Shown: positions 24,442 to 32,706 of the stretch, in pieces | How the letters are laid out: the number at the start of each line of letters is the position of its first letter | Numbering within the stretch: the stretch's first letter is position 1 | Assembly: GCA_013286655.1 (NCBI GenBank) | Contig: JABDFG010000014.1 | Location: forward strand, 1 to 43,693 | Reading direction: 5' to 3' | DNA from: Bacteroidota bacterium | GTDB lineage: Bacteria; Bacteroidota; Bacteroidia; JABDFU01 | DNA length: 43,693 nt | Notes under the pieces: generated by a model | Told to the model about the DNA's origin: nothing | What the model saw: the letters and a program-made list of their open reading frames with translations, nothing else | Databases searched by the model: none | Translations under genes and position numbers: made by a program

Positions 24442-25423
24442 CGGCTATCGTTTCGTTTTTTTCAGTTCGTTCTTCTCTTAAAGTACCTTTTATAAAGTCA
24501 ATTGCATTGTTCAGACTCAATGCATTCTCATTTGGTAAAGGTTCTTCTTTTGCAAATTTCACCAAATCAGACAAAAGAAATATCTGTTTCAATTTCGACA
24601 TACTCTCCGGGTCGATAACCAGGGATTTGAAACTGGTCATAATTTCATCCGAGGTTTGTTCCATTGCGGGAATCTTAAACCGGCTTTCGATATAATAGCG
24701 CAAAATGTCGGTAATACGGCTATGGTATAATTTGATCTTGCCTTCCTGAAGGAGATTTTCCCTTCGGAGTTTATCCAGTTCTTCCAACGCAAGTATATGC
24801 GGAGGGATCTTAGGTTTGTTATCAATGGGTTGTTTTGTTTTTTCCTTACTTAGTTTTTTAGTTAAATAAACGATTAACAGTATTGCTGCAATAAGTCCCA
24901 ATGTCCAATAGACATAAGGTAAAAGTTCTTTCCAGCTGAAAGGAACACTTAGAGGTTGTTTAATGTCTTTTATATCTTTGGTGGTGTCTACCTTTACATT
25001 CCTGACCTGAAGTAATAAAGCTTCCGTTTCATAAGGATGGGTCGTATCTCCATTTACAAGAAAGGTAAAGGGAGGAAGCGCATAATATCCCGAATCAAAA
25101 GAAGTAATCGTAATATTTTTAGTTTGTAAAAAAGTTAGGGAATCATTTTTATAGGGCCGGGTGGTGTCAGTTTTAGAGATATTAACTATTTCCACTTTGC
25201 CAACGATGGTATCAGTTAAGGCTGGCCATTGTATCTGGATTTTGTTTTTGCCGGCCTGGTACTGAATGGATAAATGAATTTGTATCTGTTCACCGATCCG
25301 GATGGAAGTAGAATCCAGTTTAGCTGACACTTTAATGTTTTGGGCATTCAGAAAATTAGCGAATAGGCAATAGGCAATAGCCAATGGGGGGAAAAGGAAT
25401 AGTTTATAATTTGCCATTTTCAT
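24434..25423 (-). CDS. Bat-operon membrane protein, DUF4381-like
   Basis: 329 aa, with a signal peptide (LFLFPPLAIAYCLFANFLNA), a periplasmic beta-sandwich similar in feel to BatD repeats (SIRIGEQIQIHLSIQYQAGK), one membrane helix (YVYWTLGLIAAILLIVYL, about 170-187) and a cytoplasmic helical domain (LRRENLLQEGKIKLYHSRIT, YYIESRFKIPAMEQTSDEIM). This last part is DUF4381-like and sits between DUF58 and batA in many Bacteroidota. It overlaps DUF58 by 4 nt (ATGA) and batA by 8 nt. A three-unit heptamer repeat in the signal-peptide code (25362-25382) is unusual. Confidence 0.82.
   Translation of the reverse strand: MKMANYKLFLFPPLAIAYCLFANFLNAQNIKVSAKLDSTSIRIGEQIQIHLSIQYQAGKNKIQIQWPALTDTIVGKVEIVNISKTDTTRPYKNDSLTFLQTKNITITSFDSGYYALPPFTFLVNGDTTHPYETEALLLQVRNVKVDTTKDIKDIKQPLSVPFSWKELLPYVYWTLGLIAAILLIVYLTKKLSKEKTKQPIDNKPKIPPHILALEELDKLRRENLLQEGKIKLYHSRITDILRYYIESRFKIPAMEQTSDEIMTSFKSLVIDPESMSKLKQIFLLSDLVKFAKEEPLPNENALSLNNAIDFIKGTLREERTEKNETIAGV
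25362..25382. repeat. Heptamer tandem repeat inside a signal-peptide code
   Basis: Two perfect AATAGGC units are followed by AATAGCC and then AATGGGG on the plus strand. The unit length is 7, so gain or loss of a unit would shift the frame of the DUF4381-like gene near its start. Confidence 0.6.
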
Positions 25424-26292
25424 CGGCTGTTCCTTCGTTTAAATAAATTCATTAAAGGCTGGACGTAAGATTCATGAGTTCCGATAGTGGTCGTGTCTAC
25501 TCCAGATCTGTTGAACATGTCTTTCAGATCTGCCTCGCGTTTTTTAGCGGTAACACTGTAATGAAGCCGAACTTCCTTTGCAGAAGTGTCAATCCATTTT
25601 TGCTGGCCGGTTTCCGTATCTTTTAATTTAACTAAACCTATGTTGGGTAATTCAAGTTCCCGTTTATCATAAATGCGTAGAGCCACCAGGTCATGCTTCC
25701 TGTTGGCTATCTTTAGGGCATCTTTATACCCCTCTGTCATAAAATCAGAAATTAAAAAGGCAATGCTTCTTTTTTTTATCACATTGGTGAAAAATCGTAA
25801 AGCCTGTTCAATATTCGTAAGCGTGCTTTGTGGCTTAAATTCGATCAGATCACGGATAATACGTAAAATATGACTTTTGCCTTTTTTCGGAGGAATAAAT
25901 TTTTCTATTTTGTCGCTGAAAAAAATAACACCGATTTTGTCGTTGTTTTTTATCGCCGAAAAAGCAAGTACTGCACATAGTTCCGTAACAATATCCTTTT
26001 TCAGTTGTTTTTGTGTTCCAAAACTTTCAGATCCGCTCACGTCCACCAATAGCATTACTGTTAACTCGCGTTCTTCCTCAAATACTTTTATATATGGATG
26101 ATTGAAGCGGGCCGTGACATTCCAGTCGATGGCACGGATATCATCCCCTGGTTGGTATTCCCGGACTTCACTGAATGCCATACCCCGACCCTTAAAGGCA
26201 CTGTGATACTCTCCCGAAAATATCTGATTGGAGATACCCCGTGTTTTGATCTCGATTTTATGAACTTTTTTTAATAATTCTGTTGTTTCCAC
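25420..26292 (-). CDS. DUF58 protein of the bat operon
   Basis: 290 aa, the standard length. Diagnostic blocks are GEYHSAFKGRGMAFSEVREY (about 27-46), DDIRAIDWNVTARFNHPYIK (50-69) and MLLVDVSGSESFG (about 80-92), a degenerate VWA-like site. DUF58 proteins pair with MoxR ATPases in the MoxR-VWA (MRVA) systems. Start is GTG. It lies 75 nt after moxR and overlaps the next gene by ATGA. Confidence 0.92.
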   Translation of the reverse strand: METTELLKKVHKIEIKTRGISNQIFSGEYHSAFKGRGMAFSEVREYQPGDDIRAIDWNVTARFNHPYIKVFEEERELTVMLLVDVSGSESFGTQKQLKKDIVTELCAVLAFSAIKNNDKIGVIFFSDKIEKFIPPKKGKSHILRIIRDLIEFKPQSTLTNIEQALRFFTNVIKKRSIAFLISDFMTEGYKDALKIANRKHDLVALRIYDKRELELPNIGLVKLKDTETGQQKWIDTSAKEVRLHYSVTAKKREADLKDMFNRSGVDTTTIGTHESYVQPLMNLFKRRNSR

Positions 26293-26367
26293 TCTGAAAT
26301 TCTATTCCGCTAACTATTCAAATTCGATAAATGCTTTGTATATCTCTGGTTACTTTTGTTCTTTATT

Positions 26368-27354
26368 TTATGGTACTTCCACCGTATTCAAAATTTCATT
26401 TACAACCATTTCCGATGTAATGTTTTCGGCTTCGGCTTCGTAGGTTACGCCTATTCTATGTCGTAAAACATCCTGGCAGATAGCACGTACATCTTCCGGT
26501 ATTACATAGCCTCTTCTTTTTATAAAGGCATATGCTTTGGAAGCCATAGCCAGATTTATACTTGCGCGCGGAGAGCCGCCAAAGCTGATCAGCTGTTTGA
26601 ATTTTTCCAATTTGTATTCGGATGGATAACGTGTGGCAAACACAATATCTACAATGTATTTTTCAATTTTCTCATCCATGTATACGTCTTTCACAACTTT
26701 CCTCGCGTTCAAAATCTCAGTAGTACTTAAAACACTGTTGATAACGGGAGATAAATGAGAAAGGTTTTGACGGATGATCTTTTTTTCATCTTCCTTTGTG
26801 GGGTATCCGATTACTACTTTTAACATGAAACGGTCAATCTGGGCTTCCGGCAATGGATAGGTACCTTCCTGCTCAATAGGGTTTTGTGTGGCCAGTACCA
26901 GGAATGGTTCCGGAAGTTTAAATGTTTCTTCGCCTATGGTTATCTGTTTTTCCTGCATCGCTTCAAGTAATGCACTCTGAACTTTTGCAGGAGCACGGTT
27001 GATTTCATCCGCAAGAATAAAGTTAGCGAAAACAGGGCCTTTTCGAATTGTAAACTCCTCTTTCTTTTGATTGTAAATCATGGTGCCGATCAAGTCGGCA
27101 GGCAAAAGATCGGGTGTAAATTGTATCCGGCTGAAATCAGCATGTATAGTAGATGCGAGAGATTTAATGGCGAGTGTTTTCGCCAGACCCGGAACTCCTT
27201 CCAAAAGTATATGCCCATTGGATAACATGGCAATCAGGAGGCGTTCCACCATGTATTTTTGCCCAACAATCACTTTGTCCATCTCCAGGTTTATCATATC
27301 AACGAATGCGCTTTCTTTTTGGATACGCTCATTCAATTCTTTAATATCGGTCAT
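26368..27354 (-). CDS. MoxR-family AAA+ ATPase
   Basis: 328 aa. Walker A is GVPGLAKT (53-60), Walker B is ILADEINRAP (113-122), followed by sensor-type blocks LATQNPIEQEGTYPLPEAQ and DRFMLKV, and the C-terminal GGSPRASINL. This is the MoxR subfamily of AAA+, which acts as a chaperone that loads or activates VWA proteins; here BatA and BatB are the obvious clients. It is the first gene of the minus-strand operon, and a -7 box lies upstream. Confidence 0.95.
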   Translation of the reverse strand: MTDIKELNERIQKESAFVDMINLEMDKVIVGQKYMVERLLIAMLSNGHILLEGVPGLAKTLAIKSLASTIHADFSRIQFTPDLLPADLIGTMIYNQKKEEFTIRKGPVFANFILADEINRAPAKVQSALLEAMQEKQITIGEETFKLPEPFLVLATQNPIEQEGTYPLPEAQIDRFMLKVVIGYPTKEDEKKIIRQNLSHLSPVINSVLSTTEILNARKVVKDVYMDEKIEKYIVDIVFATRYPSEYKLEKFKQLISFGGSPRASINLAMASKAYAFIKRRGYVIPEDVRAICQDVLRHRIGVTYEAEAENITSEMVVNEILNTVEVP

Positions 27355-27377
27355 GTAATTTCGTTTTAATTGTAGTG

Positions 27378-27385
27378 CAAATTTA
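27378..27385 (-). promoter_or_regulatory. -7 box of the moxR-bat operon
   Basis: On the minus strand the site reads TAAATTTG, an exact TAnnTTTG, about 23 nt before the moxR ATG. No -33 TTG is seen at 19-20 nt. Confidence 0.45.
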
Positions 27386-27479
27386 AGTGAGTGTCTTGTT
27401 TTTCGGGATGTTTAATTGTTAAATAATGTTAAGCTGTTAATGAATTAGTTACCTCTTCAAAATGCAGGTATTTGTTTGC

Positions 27480-27487
27480 TAACTTTG
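27480..27487 (+). promoter_or_regulatory. -7 box just before truA
   Basis: TAACTTTG, an exact TAnnTTTG, ends 8 nt before the truA ATG at 27496, so the transcript would have almost no leader. It also argues against the upstream TTG at 27472, which would lie before the box. Confidence 0.45.
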
Positions 27488-27495
27488 GGGCGGAA

Positions 27496-28251
27496 ATGCA
27501 ACGTTATTTTATAAAATTATCCTACGTAGGAACGCTTTACCATGGTTGGCAGATTCAGGCAAACACGCCCGATACCATTCAGGAAATAATGAATATCAGG
27601 TACTCTTCAATACTAGGTGAAAAAATTAACATGATTGGTTGCGGAAGGACTGATTCCGGTGTGCACGCCCGGGAGTTTTATGCACATTTGGAACTTTCCG
27701 ATCTGGATCTTATGATTGATTATGAAAAGTGGATGTATAAATTCAATATTGTACTTCCTCACGACATTTCTGTACAAGGGATTATTCCAGTGGTACAGAA
27801 CGCACATGCCCGTTTTTCTGCGGTATCCAGGACCTATCAGTATTTTCTTCACCACAGAAAAGATGCTTTTTTGCTCAACCGTTCGTATTATTGTCCGAAT
27901 GAATTAAACCTTGAAGAAATGAACAAAGCCGCGGCAGAACTTTTCAATTATACCGATTTTACCAGTTTTAGCCGGGCACGAACTCAGGTGAAAACAAATT
28001 TGTGCACGATTATGGGGGCGGAGTGGAAAGTCATCGACAATGGATTGGTTTTTACGATTAAAGCAAATCGTTTTTTACGCAATATGGTAAGAGCTATTGT
28101 TGGAACGATGGTTGATATTGGAAAAGGTAAATTATCCGTAGAAGACTTTTGTCGGATTATTAAAAGTCAGGATCGTTCCGCCGCTGGTTTTTCTGCTCCG
28201 GCCTGCGGTCTGTATCTAATGAAAGTGGAATATAAAGAAGGGATACTATAA
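27496..28251 (+). CDS. truA: tRNA pseudouridine(38-40) synthase TruA
   Basis: 251 aa. Catalytic Asp D53 lies in GCGRTDSGVHARE; the start FIKLSYVGTLYHGWQ and the SRTYQYFLHH block, then FTSFSRA and FLRNMVRAIVGTM, are all TruA signatures. It makes pseudouridine at positions 38-40 of many tRNAs. I use the ATG at 27496 rather than the TTG at 27472, because the protein aligns with TruA from this residue. It stands divergent from moxR, and a small exported protein follows after 3 nt. Confidence 0.94.
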   Translation: MQRYFIKLSYVGTLYHGWQIQANTPDTIQEIMNIRYSSILGEKINMIGCGRTDSGVHAREFYAHLELSDLDLMIDYEKWMYKFNIVLPHDISVQGIIPVVQNAHARFSAVSRTYQYFLHHRKDAFLLNRSYYCPNELNLEEMNKAAAELFNYTDFTSFSRARTQVKTNLCTIMGAEWKVIDNGLVFTIKANRFLRNMVRAIVGTMVDIGKGKLSVEDFCRIIKSQDRSAAGFSAPACGLYLMKVEYKEGIL

Positions 28252-28254
28252 ACG

Positions 28255-28992
28255 ATGGGAATGACCAGATATAGCTGTTTGTTTTTAATGTGTTGTGGGA
28301 GTATTATTATGGATGCCCAGGAAACGAATCCGAAAATTACGGTTACCGGGAAAGTTGTGGGTGACAACGCTATTGTATTTAACCGGGTAATGGTTGTTGA
28401 TAAATCAACTGGTAGCGGAACATTCGTAGGTATTGATGGAGGCTTCAGTATAACTATACCCAGGAACGATACGCTTATGTTTGCCTACAGTGGTTACAAA
28501 ACGAGTAAAATAAGTTTTAAAGATTCGGTGAATAAAAAGGAATACCTGCTTGCAGTAAAGTTGGATCCGCTTTCTTACCAGCTCAAAGAAATTTCTGTTT
28601 ACCCCGTTAAAAAGCTGAATGAAGTTCAAAAGGAAATTGAAGCACTGGAGTCTCGTAAAACAAGGGTAAAACAGCTCGAAGGAGTGAGTGCCATTGTCAG
28701 CCCGATCACTGCACTTTATGAACGGTTCAGTAAATTGGAACGATCCAAACGTAAAGTTGCGGAAATGGAAAATGAGGATATGAAACGGGAAGTTTTAAAA
28801 GACCTGTTCAGAATTTATATTAAATATGATATTATCGAATTGACCGATTCTCAGTTTGATGATTTTATTACTTTTTGTGATTTGCCTGATTATTATATTC
28901 TTCATGCCACGCAATACGATCTGGTAGAAGAAATCAAAAAAAGATACAACAAGTTCATCGAAATGAACGATTATGTCAGACATAAACATTAA
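28255..28992 (+). CDS. Exported carboxypeptidase-regulatory-like protein (245 aa)
   Basis: A short signal peptide (MTRYSCLFLMCCGSIIMDAQ) is followed by a beta-sandwich of the carboxypeptidase-D regulatory-like type: ITVTGKVVGDNAIVFNRVMV, then FVGIDGGFSITIPRNDTLMF and AYSGYKTSKIS. This is the domain found at the start of SusC/TonB receptors, but here there is no plug or barrel. The rest (about 110-245) is helical and charged. It lies 3 nt after truA and 12 nt before purE, so it is in the same transcript. Function not known. Confidence 0.75.
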   Translation: MGMTRYSCLFLMCCGSIIMDAQETNPKITVTGKVVGDNAIVFNRVMVVDKSTGSGTFVGIDGGFSITIPRNDTLMFAYSGYKTSKISFKDSVNKKEYLLAVKLDPLSYQLKEISVYPVKKLNEVQKEIEALESRKTRVKQLEGVSAIVSPITALYERFSKLERSKRKVAEMENEDMKREVLKDLFRIYIKYDIIELTDSQFDDFITFCDLPDYYILHATQYDLVEEIKKRYNKFIEMNDYVRHKH

Positions 28993-29004
28993 TTTCATAT
29001 CCTT

Positions 29005-29517
29005 ATGAAAGCACAAGTAAGTATTATTATGGGAAGCACTTCTGATATGCCTGTGATGCAGGAAGCTGCTAAGATCCTGGATCAGTTTGAGATCCCCTTT
29101 GAAATAAATGCATTGTCTGCACACAGAGTTCCCGAGGAAGTTGCTGACTTTGCAAAAAATGCACATAAAAAAGGTATTCGTGTGATTATCGCAGGAGCGG
29201 GAGGAGCGGCACATTTACCAGGCGTGGTTGCCGCGTTTACCCCTTTGCCGGTTATTGGTGTGCCCTGCCGTTCTAACATTTCAATGGATGGATGGGACTC
29301 CCTGTTATCAATTGTTCAAATGCCTCCCGGTATCCCCGTTGCTACGGTTGGTGTTGATGGAGGACAAAATGCAGGAATTCTGGCCGTTCAGATTCTGGCC
29401 GCTACGGACGATGCACTTAGTTCTAAAGTTCTGGAATTCAAAGAAAATCTCAAGAAAAAAATACTAAAAGCCAATGAGGAACTGAAACAACATACGTTTA
29501 AATTTCGGGTGAATTAA
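29005..29517 (+). CDS. purE: N5-carboxyaminoimidazole ribonucleotide mutase (class I PurE)
   Basis: 170 aa. The phosphate and active-site blocks are GSTSDMPVMQEA (10-21), ALSAHRVPEE (36-45, with H40) and GAGGAAHLPGVVAA, plus PVIGVP and GVDGGQNAG. It is class I, which rearranges N5-CAIR to CAIR in purine synthesis. The C-terminus lies in a 16-bp imperfect tandem duplication (29500-29531), and its stop overlaps the convergent neighbour by 4 nt. purC lies 2.1 kb downstream. Confidence 0.95.
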   Translation: MKAQVSIIMGSTSDMPVMQEAAKILDQFEIPFEINALSAHRVPEEVADFAKNAHKKGIRVIIAGAGGAAHLPGVVAAFTPLPVIGVPCRSNISMDGWDSLLSIVQMPPGIPVATVGVDGGQNAGILAVQILAATDDALSSKVLEFKENLKKKILKANEELKQHTFKFRVN

Positions 29518-29531
29518 ATTTCGGTTGAACT
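29500..29531. repeat. 16-bp imperfect tandem duplication across two stop codons
   Basis: AAATTTCGGGTGAATT (29500-29515) is followed directly by AAATTTCGGTTGAACT (29516-29531), 14 of 16 identical. The stops of purE (plus) and the monooxygenase-like gene (minus) both lie in it. Confidence 0.7.
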
Positions 29532-29813
29532 AAAAGGCATAAGACTCCAGGCTTCGGGTTTTTCGACAAAAAGAATTTTTGTTTTACTCCAGGTAGCGAC
29601 AAATAAGTCAGAATTACGATAGTTATCCAGGTGCTCTTCAGAATCCCAATGGCTGTGGGTAAAAAAAATATTTTTATGGTGGGCATCCTGCAATAACTCC
29701 AAATGTAGGCACCCTTCAAAATTTCGGATGGCATTTTTTGAATGAGTAAATACTTTCAGGAAGTCACTTACCATTTCGGGATAAAAAGTCATTTTGACAA
29801 TTCTTACAATCAT
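29514..29813 (-). CDS. Antibiotic biosynthesis monooxygenase (ABM) domain protein
   Basis: 99 aa, the size of a single ferredoxin-like ABM domain (YgiN/HmoA type). Signatures: VRIVKMTFYPEMVSDFLKVF, then FEGCLHLELLQD and IFFTHSHWDSEEHLDNYRNS (the W-x-S-x-E-x-L-x-x-Y block). Such dimeric proteins oxidise quinol-like or unknown substrates; no substrate can be named. It overlaps the SAM hydrolase gene by 4 nt (ATGA) and follows it in the same operon; its stop overlaps purE. Confidence 0.82.
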   Translation of the reverse strand: MIVRIVKMTFYPEMVSDFLKVFTHSKNAIRNFEGCLHLELLQDAHHKNIFFTHSHWDSEEHLDNYRNSDLFVATWSKTKILFVEKPEAWSLMPFSSTEI

Positions 29814-30583
29814 TGGAACAGCAGGGTTATTGTATCACCCATATGTAAATTAAGTAATTGACTGGCTTTTCCGCGGTTCATTGCAATTTCCAGGTGACCG
29901 GCTGCATTGAACAGTGCTAAAATCTCTCCTTCGATAACATCCTGATATGTTTTGCTTAATTTTTCAATTTCGTGACTGCCAAAATGTATGGAAAAACGCC
30001 TGCCTTTGCTGATTTCCTTCACCAGGTTATGAGTTATATTAGTTACCACATTATTGTAGGAATCAATATAAATAATGCTGCCCCGCAGGTTGTCACCGAG
30101 GGTAACCGGTCTGAACAGGATTCGTTCGTTTACCCCCGACCGGAGAATTCCTATAAGGTCCAGCTTGCCTCCACGTGCCAGATGACAGGCTGCTTTTGCA
30201 AAAATATCGCGTGTTGGAAATGTTGGATGAGTCGAGTCGTATTGAATAGTTAATTCCACGATTTTGTCCGGAATTTTGTCAAATAGTAAGGAGAAGATCC
30301 CATTATCAGCACCAATAAAATAGTGCCCGCTTACTTCCAGTGCAATAGGGGGCGACTGCTCTGCTATTTCGGCGTTAACTCCAATTATATGAACAGTTCC
30401 TTCGGGAAAATTCGGATAACTGTTTTTTAACACATACGCAGCCTCTTGTATGTTAAAAGAAGGAATCTGATGAGAAACATCAACGATCGTAACCTCAGGG
30501 AACTGGCTTAAAATAGAACCTTTTACAGCACTAACGTAGTAATCTTTTAATCCAAGGTCGGTTGTTAGCGTTATAATGGCCAT
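29810..30583 (-). CDS. S-adenosyl-L-methionine hydrolase / SAM adenosyltransferase family (DUF62)
   Basis: 257 aa. The N-terminal block TLTTDLGLKDYYVSAVKGSI, with the conserved D9, and the later VDVSHQIPSFNIQEAAYVLK are typical of the SAM hydroxide adenosyltransferase family, related to fluorinase and chlorinase. The enzyme hydrolyses SAM to adenosine and methionine. GADNGIFSLL (about 91-100) supports the assignment; the long loop of fluorinase is not apparent. It begins a two-gene minus-strand operon with the ABM protein and stands divergent from phoH, with 65 nt between starts. Confidence 0.9.
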   Translation of the reverse strand: MAIITLTTDLGLKDYYVSAVKGSILSQFPEVTIVDVSHQIPSFNIQEAAYVLKNSYPNFPEGTVHIIGVNAEIAEQSPPIALEVSGHYFIGADNGIFSLLFDKIPDKIVELTIQYDSTHPTFPTRDIFAKAACHLARGGKLDLIGILRSGVNERILFRPVTLGDNLRGSIIYIDSYNNVVTNITHNLVKEISKGRRFSIHFGSHEIEKLSKTYQDVIEGEILALFNAAGHLEIAMNRGKASQLLNLHMGDTITLLFQ

Positions 30584-30648
30584 TCGTTAGTGTAGTACGA
30601 AAAAAATAATTATTTTGCGGGATAAAATTAACTAAAAAGCAATACAAT

Positions 30649-31602
30649 TTGGCTGAGAAAGTAATTGAATTAAGAGAGATTGATCCTATACAGGTATATG
30701 GCATTAATGACAGCAATCTGGAACTAATAAAAAAACGTTTTCCAAAACTCAAAATCGTGGCGCGCGGAGACAAGATAAAAGTGACCGGCGATGATGATGA
30801 AGTGAATCAGTTTGAAATGGTGATGAATTTGTTGTTGGAAAAATATGAAAAACAAGGCACACTCAGCGAGAATCTTGTGGAGCAAATACTCAGTGGGGGT
30901 GGTGTGAAAATTTCGTTGGAAACAGAAGAGATTAAAGACATTATTGTATTTGGCAATTATGGTATTATTGTAAAAGCCCGTACGCCTAACCAGCGTAGAA
31001 TGCTTGAATCAAGCCAGAAAAATGATATGATGTTTGCCATAGGACCTGCAGGAACGGGTAAAACATATACAGCGGTGGCATTGGCTGTAAAAGCTTTACG
31101 GGACAAAGAAGTGAAAAAAATAATTTTGTGCAGGCCGGCAGTTGAAGCGGGGGAACACCTTGGATTTTTGCCGGGGGACCTGAAGGAAAAACTCGACCCT
31201 TATCTTCAGCCCTTATACGATGCCTTATTTGATATGGTACCCCCTGAGAAATTAAAATCGTATTTGGAAAATCATGTGATACAAATTGCTCCGCTTGCAT
31301 TTATGCGGGGGCGTACACTTGATAATGCCTTTGTTATATTGGATGAAGCTCAGAATGCGACAGAAAGTCAGTTGAAAATGTTTTTAACACGTATGGGTGC
31401 ATCTGCAAAGTTTGTTATTACGGGAGATGTTACCCAGATTGATCTGCCTGCTCATCAGCCCTCTGGCTTATTACAGGCTATGCGGGTTCTGAAAAATATA
31501 GAGGGAATTGATTTTATAACATTGGATGAAAGTGACGTGCTTCGCCATAGATTGGTGAAGAAAATTTTATCCGTATATGATAAAGAGAAGTCTAAAAAAT
31601 AA
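30649..31602 (+). CDS. phoH: PhoH family ATPase
   Basis: 317 aa. N-terminal KH-like domain (about 10-100), then the P-loop ATPase with Walker A GPAGTGKT (132-139), Walker B FVILDEAQNATESQ and CRPAVEAGEHLGFLPGDLKE. This is the PhoH/PhoL type, which is conserved and linked to RNA processing. The start is TTG, because no in-frame ATG exists before the upstream stop and the family aligns from this residue. purC follows after 18 nt. Confidence 0.93.
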   Translation: MAEKVIELREIDPIQVYGINDSNLELIKKRFPKLKIVARGDKIKVTGDDDEVNQFEMVMNLLLEKYEKQGTLSENLVEQILSGGGVKISLETEEIKDIIVFGNYGIIVKARTPNQRRMLESSQKNDMMFAIGPAGTGKTYTAVALAVKALRDKEVKKIILCRPAVEAGEHLGFLPGDLKEKLDPYLQPLYDALFDMVPPEKLKSYLENHVIQIAPLAFMRGRTLDNAFVILDEAQNATESQLKMFLTRMGASAKFVITGDVTQIDLPAHQPSGLLQAMRVLKNIEGIDFITLDESDVLRHRLVKKILSVYDKEKSKK

Positions 31603-31620
31603 TACTAAACCTTAAATGTC

Positions 31621-32565
31621 ATGGATGCAGTAACAGAAACTAATTTTAAACTTCCTGGTCAAAAAAAATTTTACAAAGGTAAGGTAAGGGATGTCTATTC
31701 TATTGAGAACGATTATCTTGTCATGGTAGTAAGCGACCGGATTTCTGCGTTTGATGTAGTTTTACCACGTGGTATTCCTTACAAAGGCCAGGTGTTGAAC
31801 CAAATTGCTTCGAAGTTTTTGAAAGCAACAGAAGATATTGTTCCAAACTGGGTTATCAGTGTTCCTGACCCGATGGTTACAATAGGTCATTTGTGCGAAC
31901 CGTTCAAAGTTGAAATGGTCATTCGTGGATACATGTCCGGACATGCCTGGAGGGAATATAAAAGTGGAAAGCGCTCTCTTTGCGGAGTTGCTATGCCGGA
32001 AGGGATGAAAGAAAACGATAAATTCTCAGAACCGATTATTACTCCAACTACAAAAGCTTCTGTGGGGCACGATGAAGATATTTCAAAAGAAGCTCTTTTG
32101 AAACAGGGAATTGTTTCAAAAGAGGACTATGCCCAATTGGAAAAATATACCCATGCTTTATTTGCGCGTGGAACAGAAATGGCAACTCAAATGGGGCTGA
32201 TATTGGTAGATACGAAATACGAATTTGGCAAAAAGGATGGTAAAATTTACCTGATTGATGAAATTCACACTCCTGATTCTTCCCGTTATTTTTATAAGGA
32301 AGGATATGAAGATCGTCAACGAAAAGGAGAAGCTCAAAAACAGCTTTCAAAAGAATTTGTAAGGGAATGGCTTATTGAAAATGGTTTCCAGGGAAAAGAT
32401 GGACAAAAAATTCCGGTTATGACCGATTCCTATGTAAAATCGGTTTCCGACAGATATATTGAACTTTACGAAAAAATAATTGGCGAAAAATTTGTGCGTG
32501 CGGATGTCAATGATGTTGTTAAACGCATGGAGAAAAATATTTTCAGTTTTCTGAATGTGAAATAG
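31621..32565 (+). CDS. purC: SAICAR synthase (PurC)
   Basis: 314 aa, the long form. Blocks: [13 protein letters not shown] (N-terminal ATP site), [53 protein letters not shown] and [16 protein letters not shown] (late acidic metal site). It joins CAIR and aspartate in purine synthesis. It is 18 nt after phoH, and the next gene is convergent. About 140 nt without a clear terminator follow. Confidence 0.95.
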   Translation: MDAVTETNFKLPGQKKFYKGKVRDVYSIENDYLVMVVSDRISAFDVVLPRGIPYKGQVLNQIASKFLKATEDIVPNWVISVPDPMVTIGHLCEPFKVEMVIRGYMSGHAWREYKSGKRSLCGVAMPEGMKENDKFSEPIITPTTKASVGHDEDISKEALLKQGIVSKEDYAQLEKYTHALFARGTEMATQMGLILVDTKYEFGKKDGKIYLIDEIHTPDSSRYFYKEGYEDRQRKGEAQKQLSKEFVREWLIENGFQGKDGQKIPVMTDSYVKSVSDRYIELYEKIIGEKFVRADVNDVVKRMEKNIFSFLNVK

Positions 32566-32706
32566 TCATATTCCTTTGAATACCAACTGAAAATGAATAT
32601 GACGAAATGCGAAGCATTCATGAACTCAAATAAAAAATAAAAACAATGGGGTGAATAATTCCATGTGACAAAAGAAACTAAAATATATACACATGAAAAT
32701 ATAAAT

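Noticed and set aside
27472-27495. TTG start for truA
   Set aside because: It precedes the -7 box and extends beyond the conserved TruA beginning.
32566-32706. Terminator or small RNA between purC and the permeases
   Set aside because: Only a 4-bp ATGC/GCAT stem and A-rich DNA are seen; nothing supports a feature.
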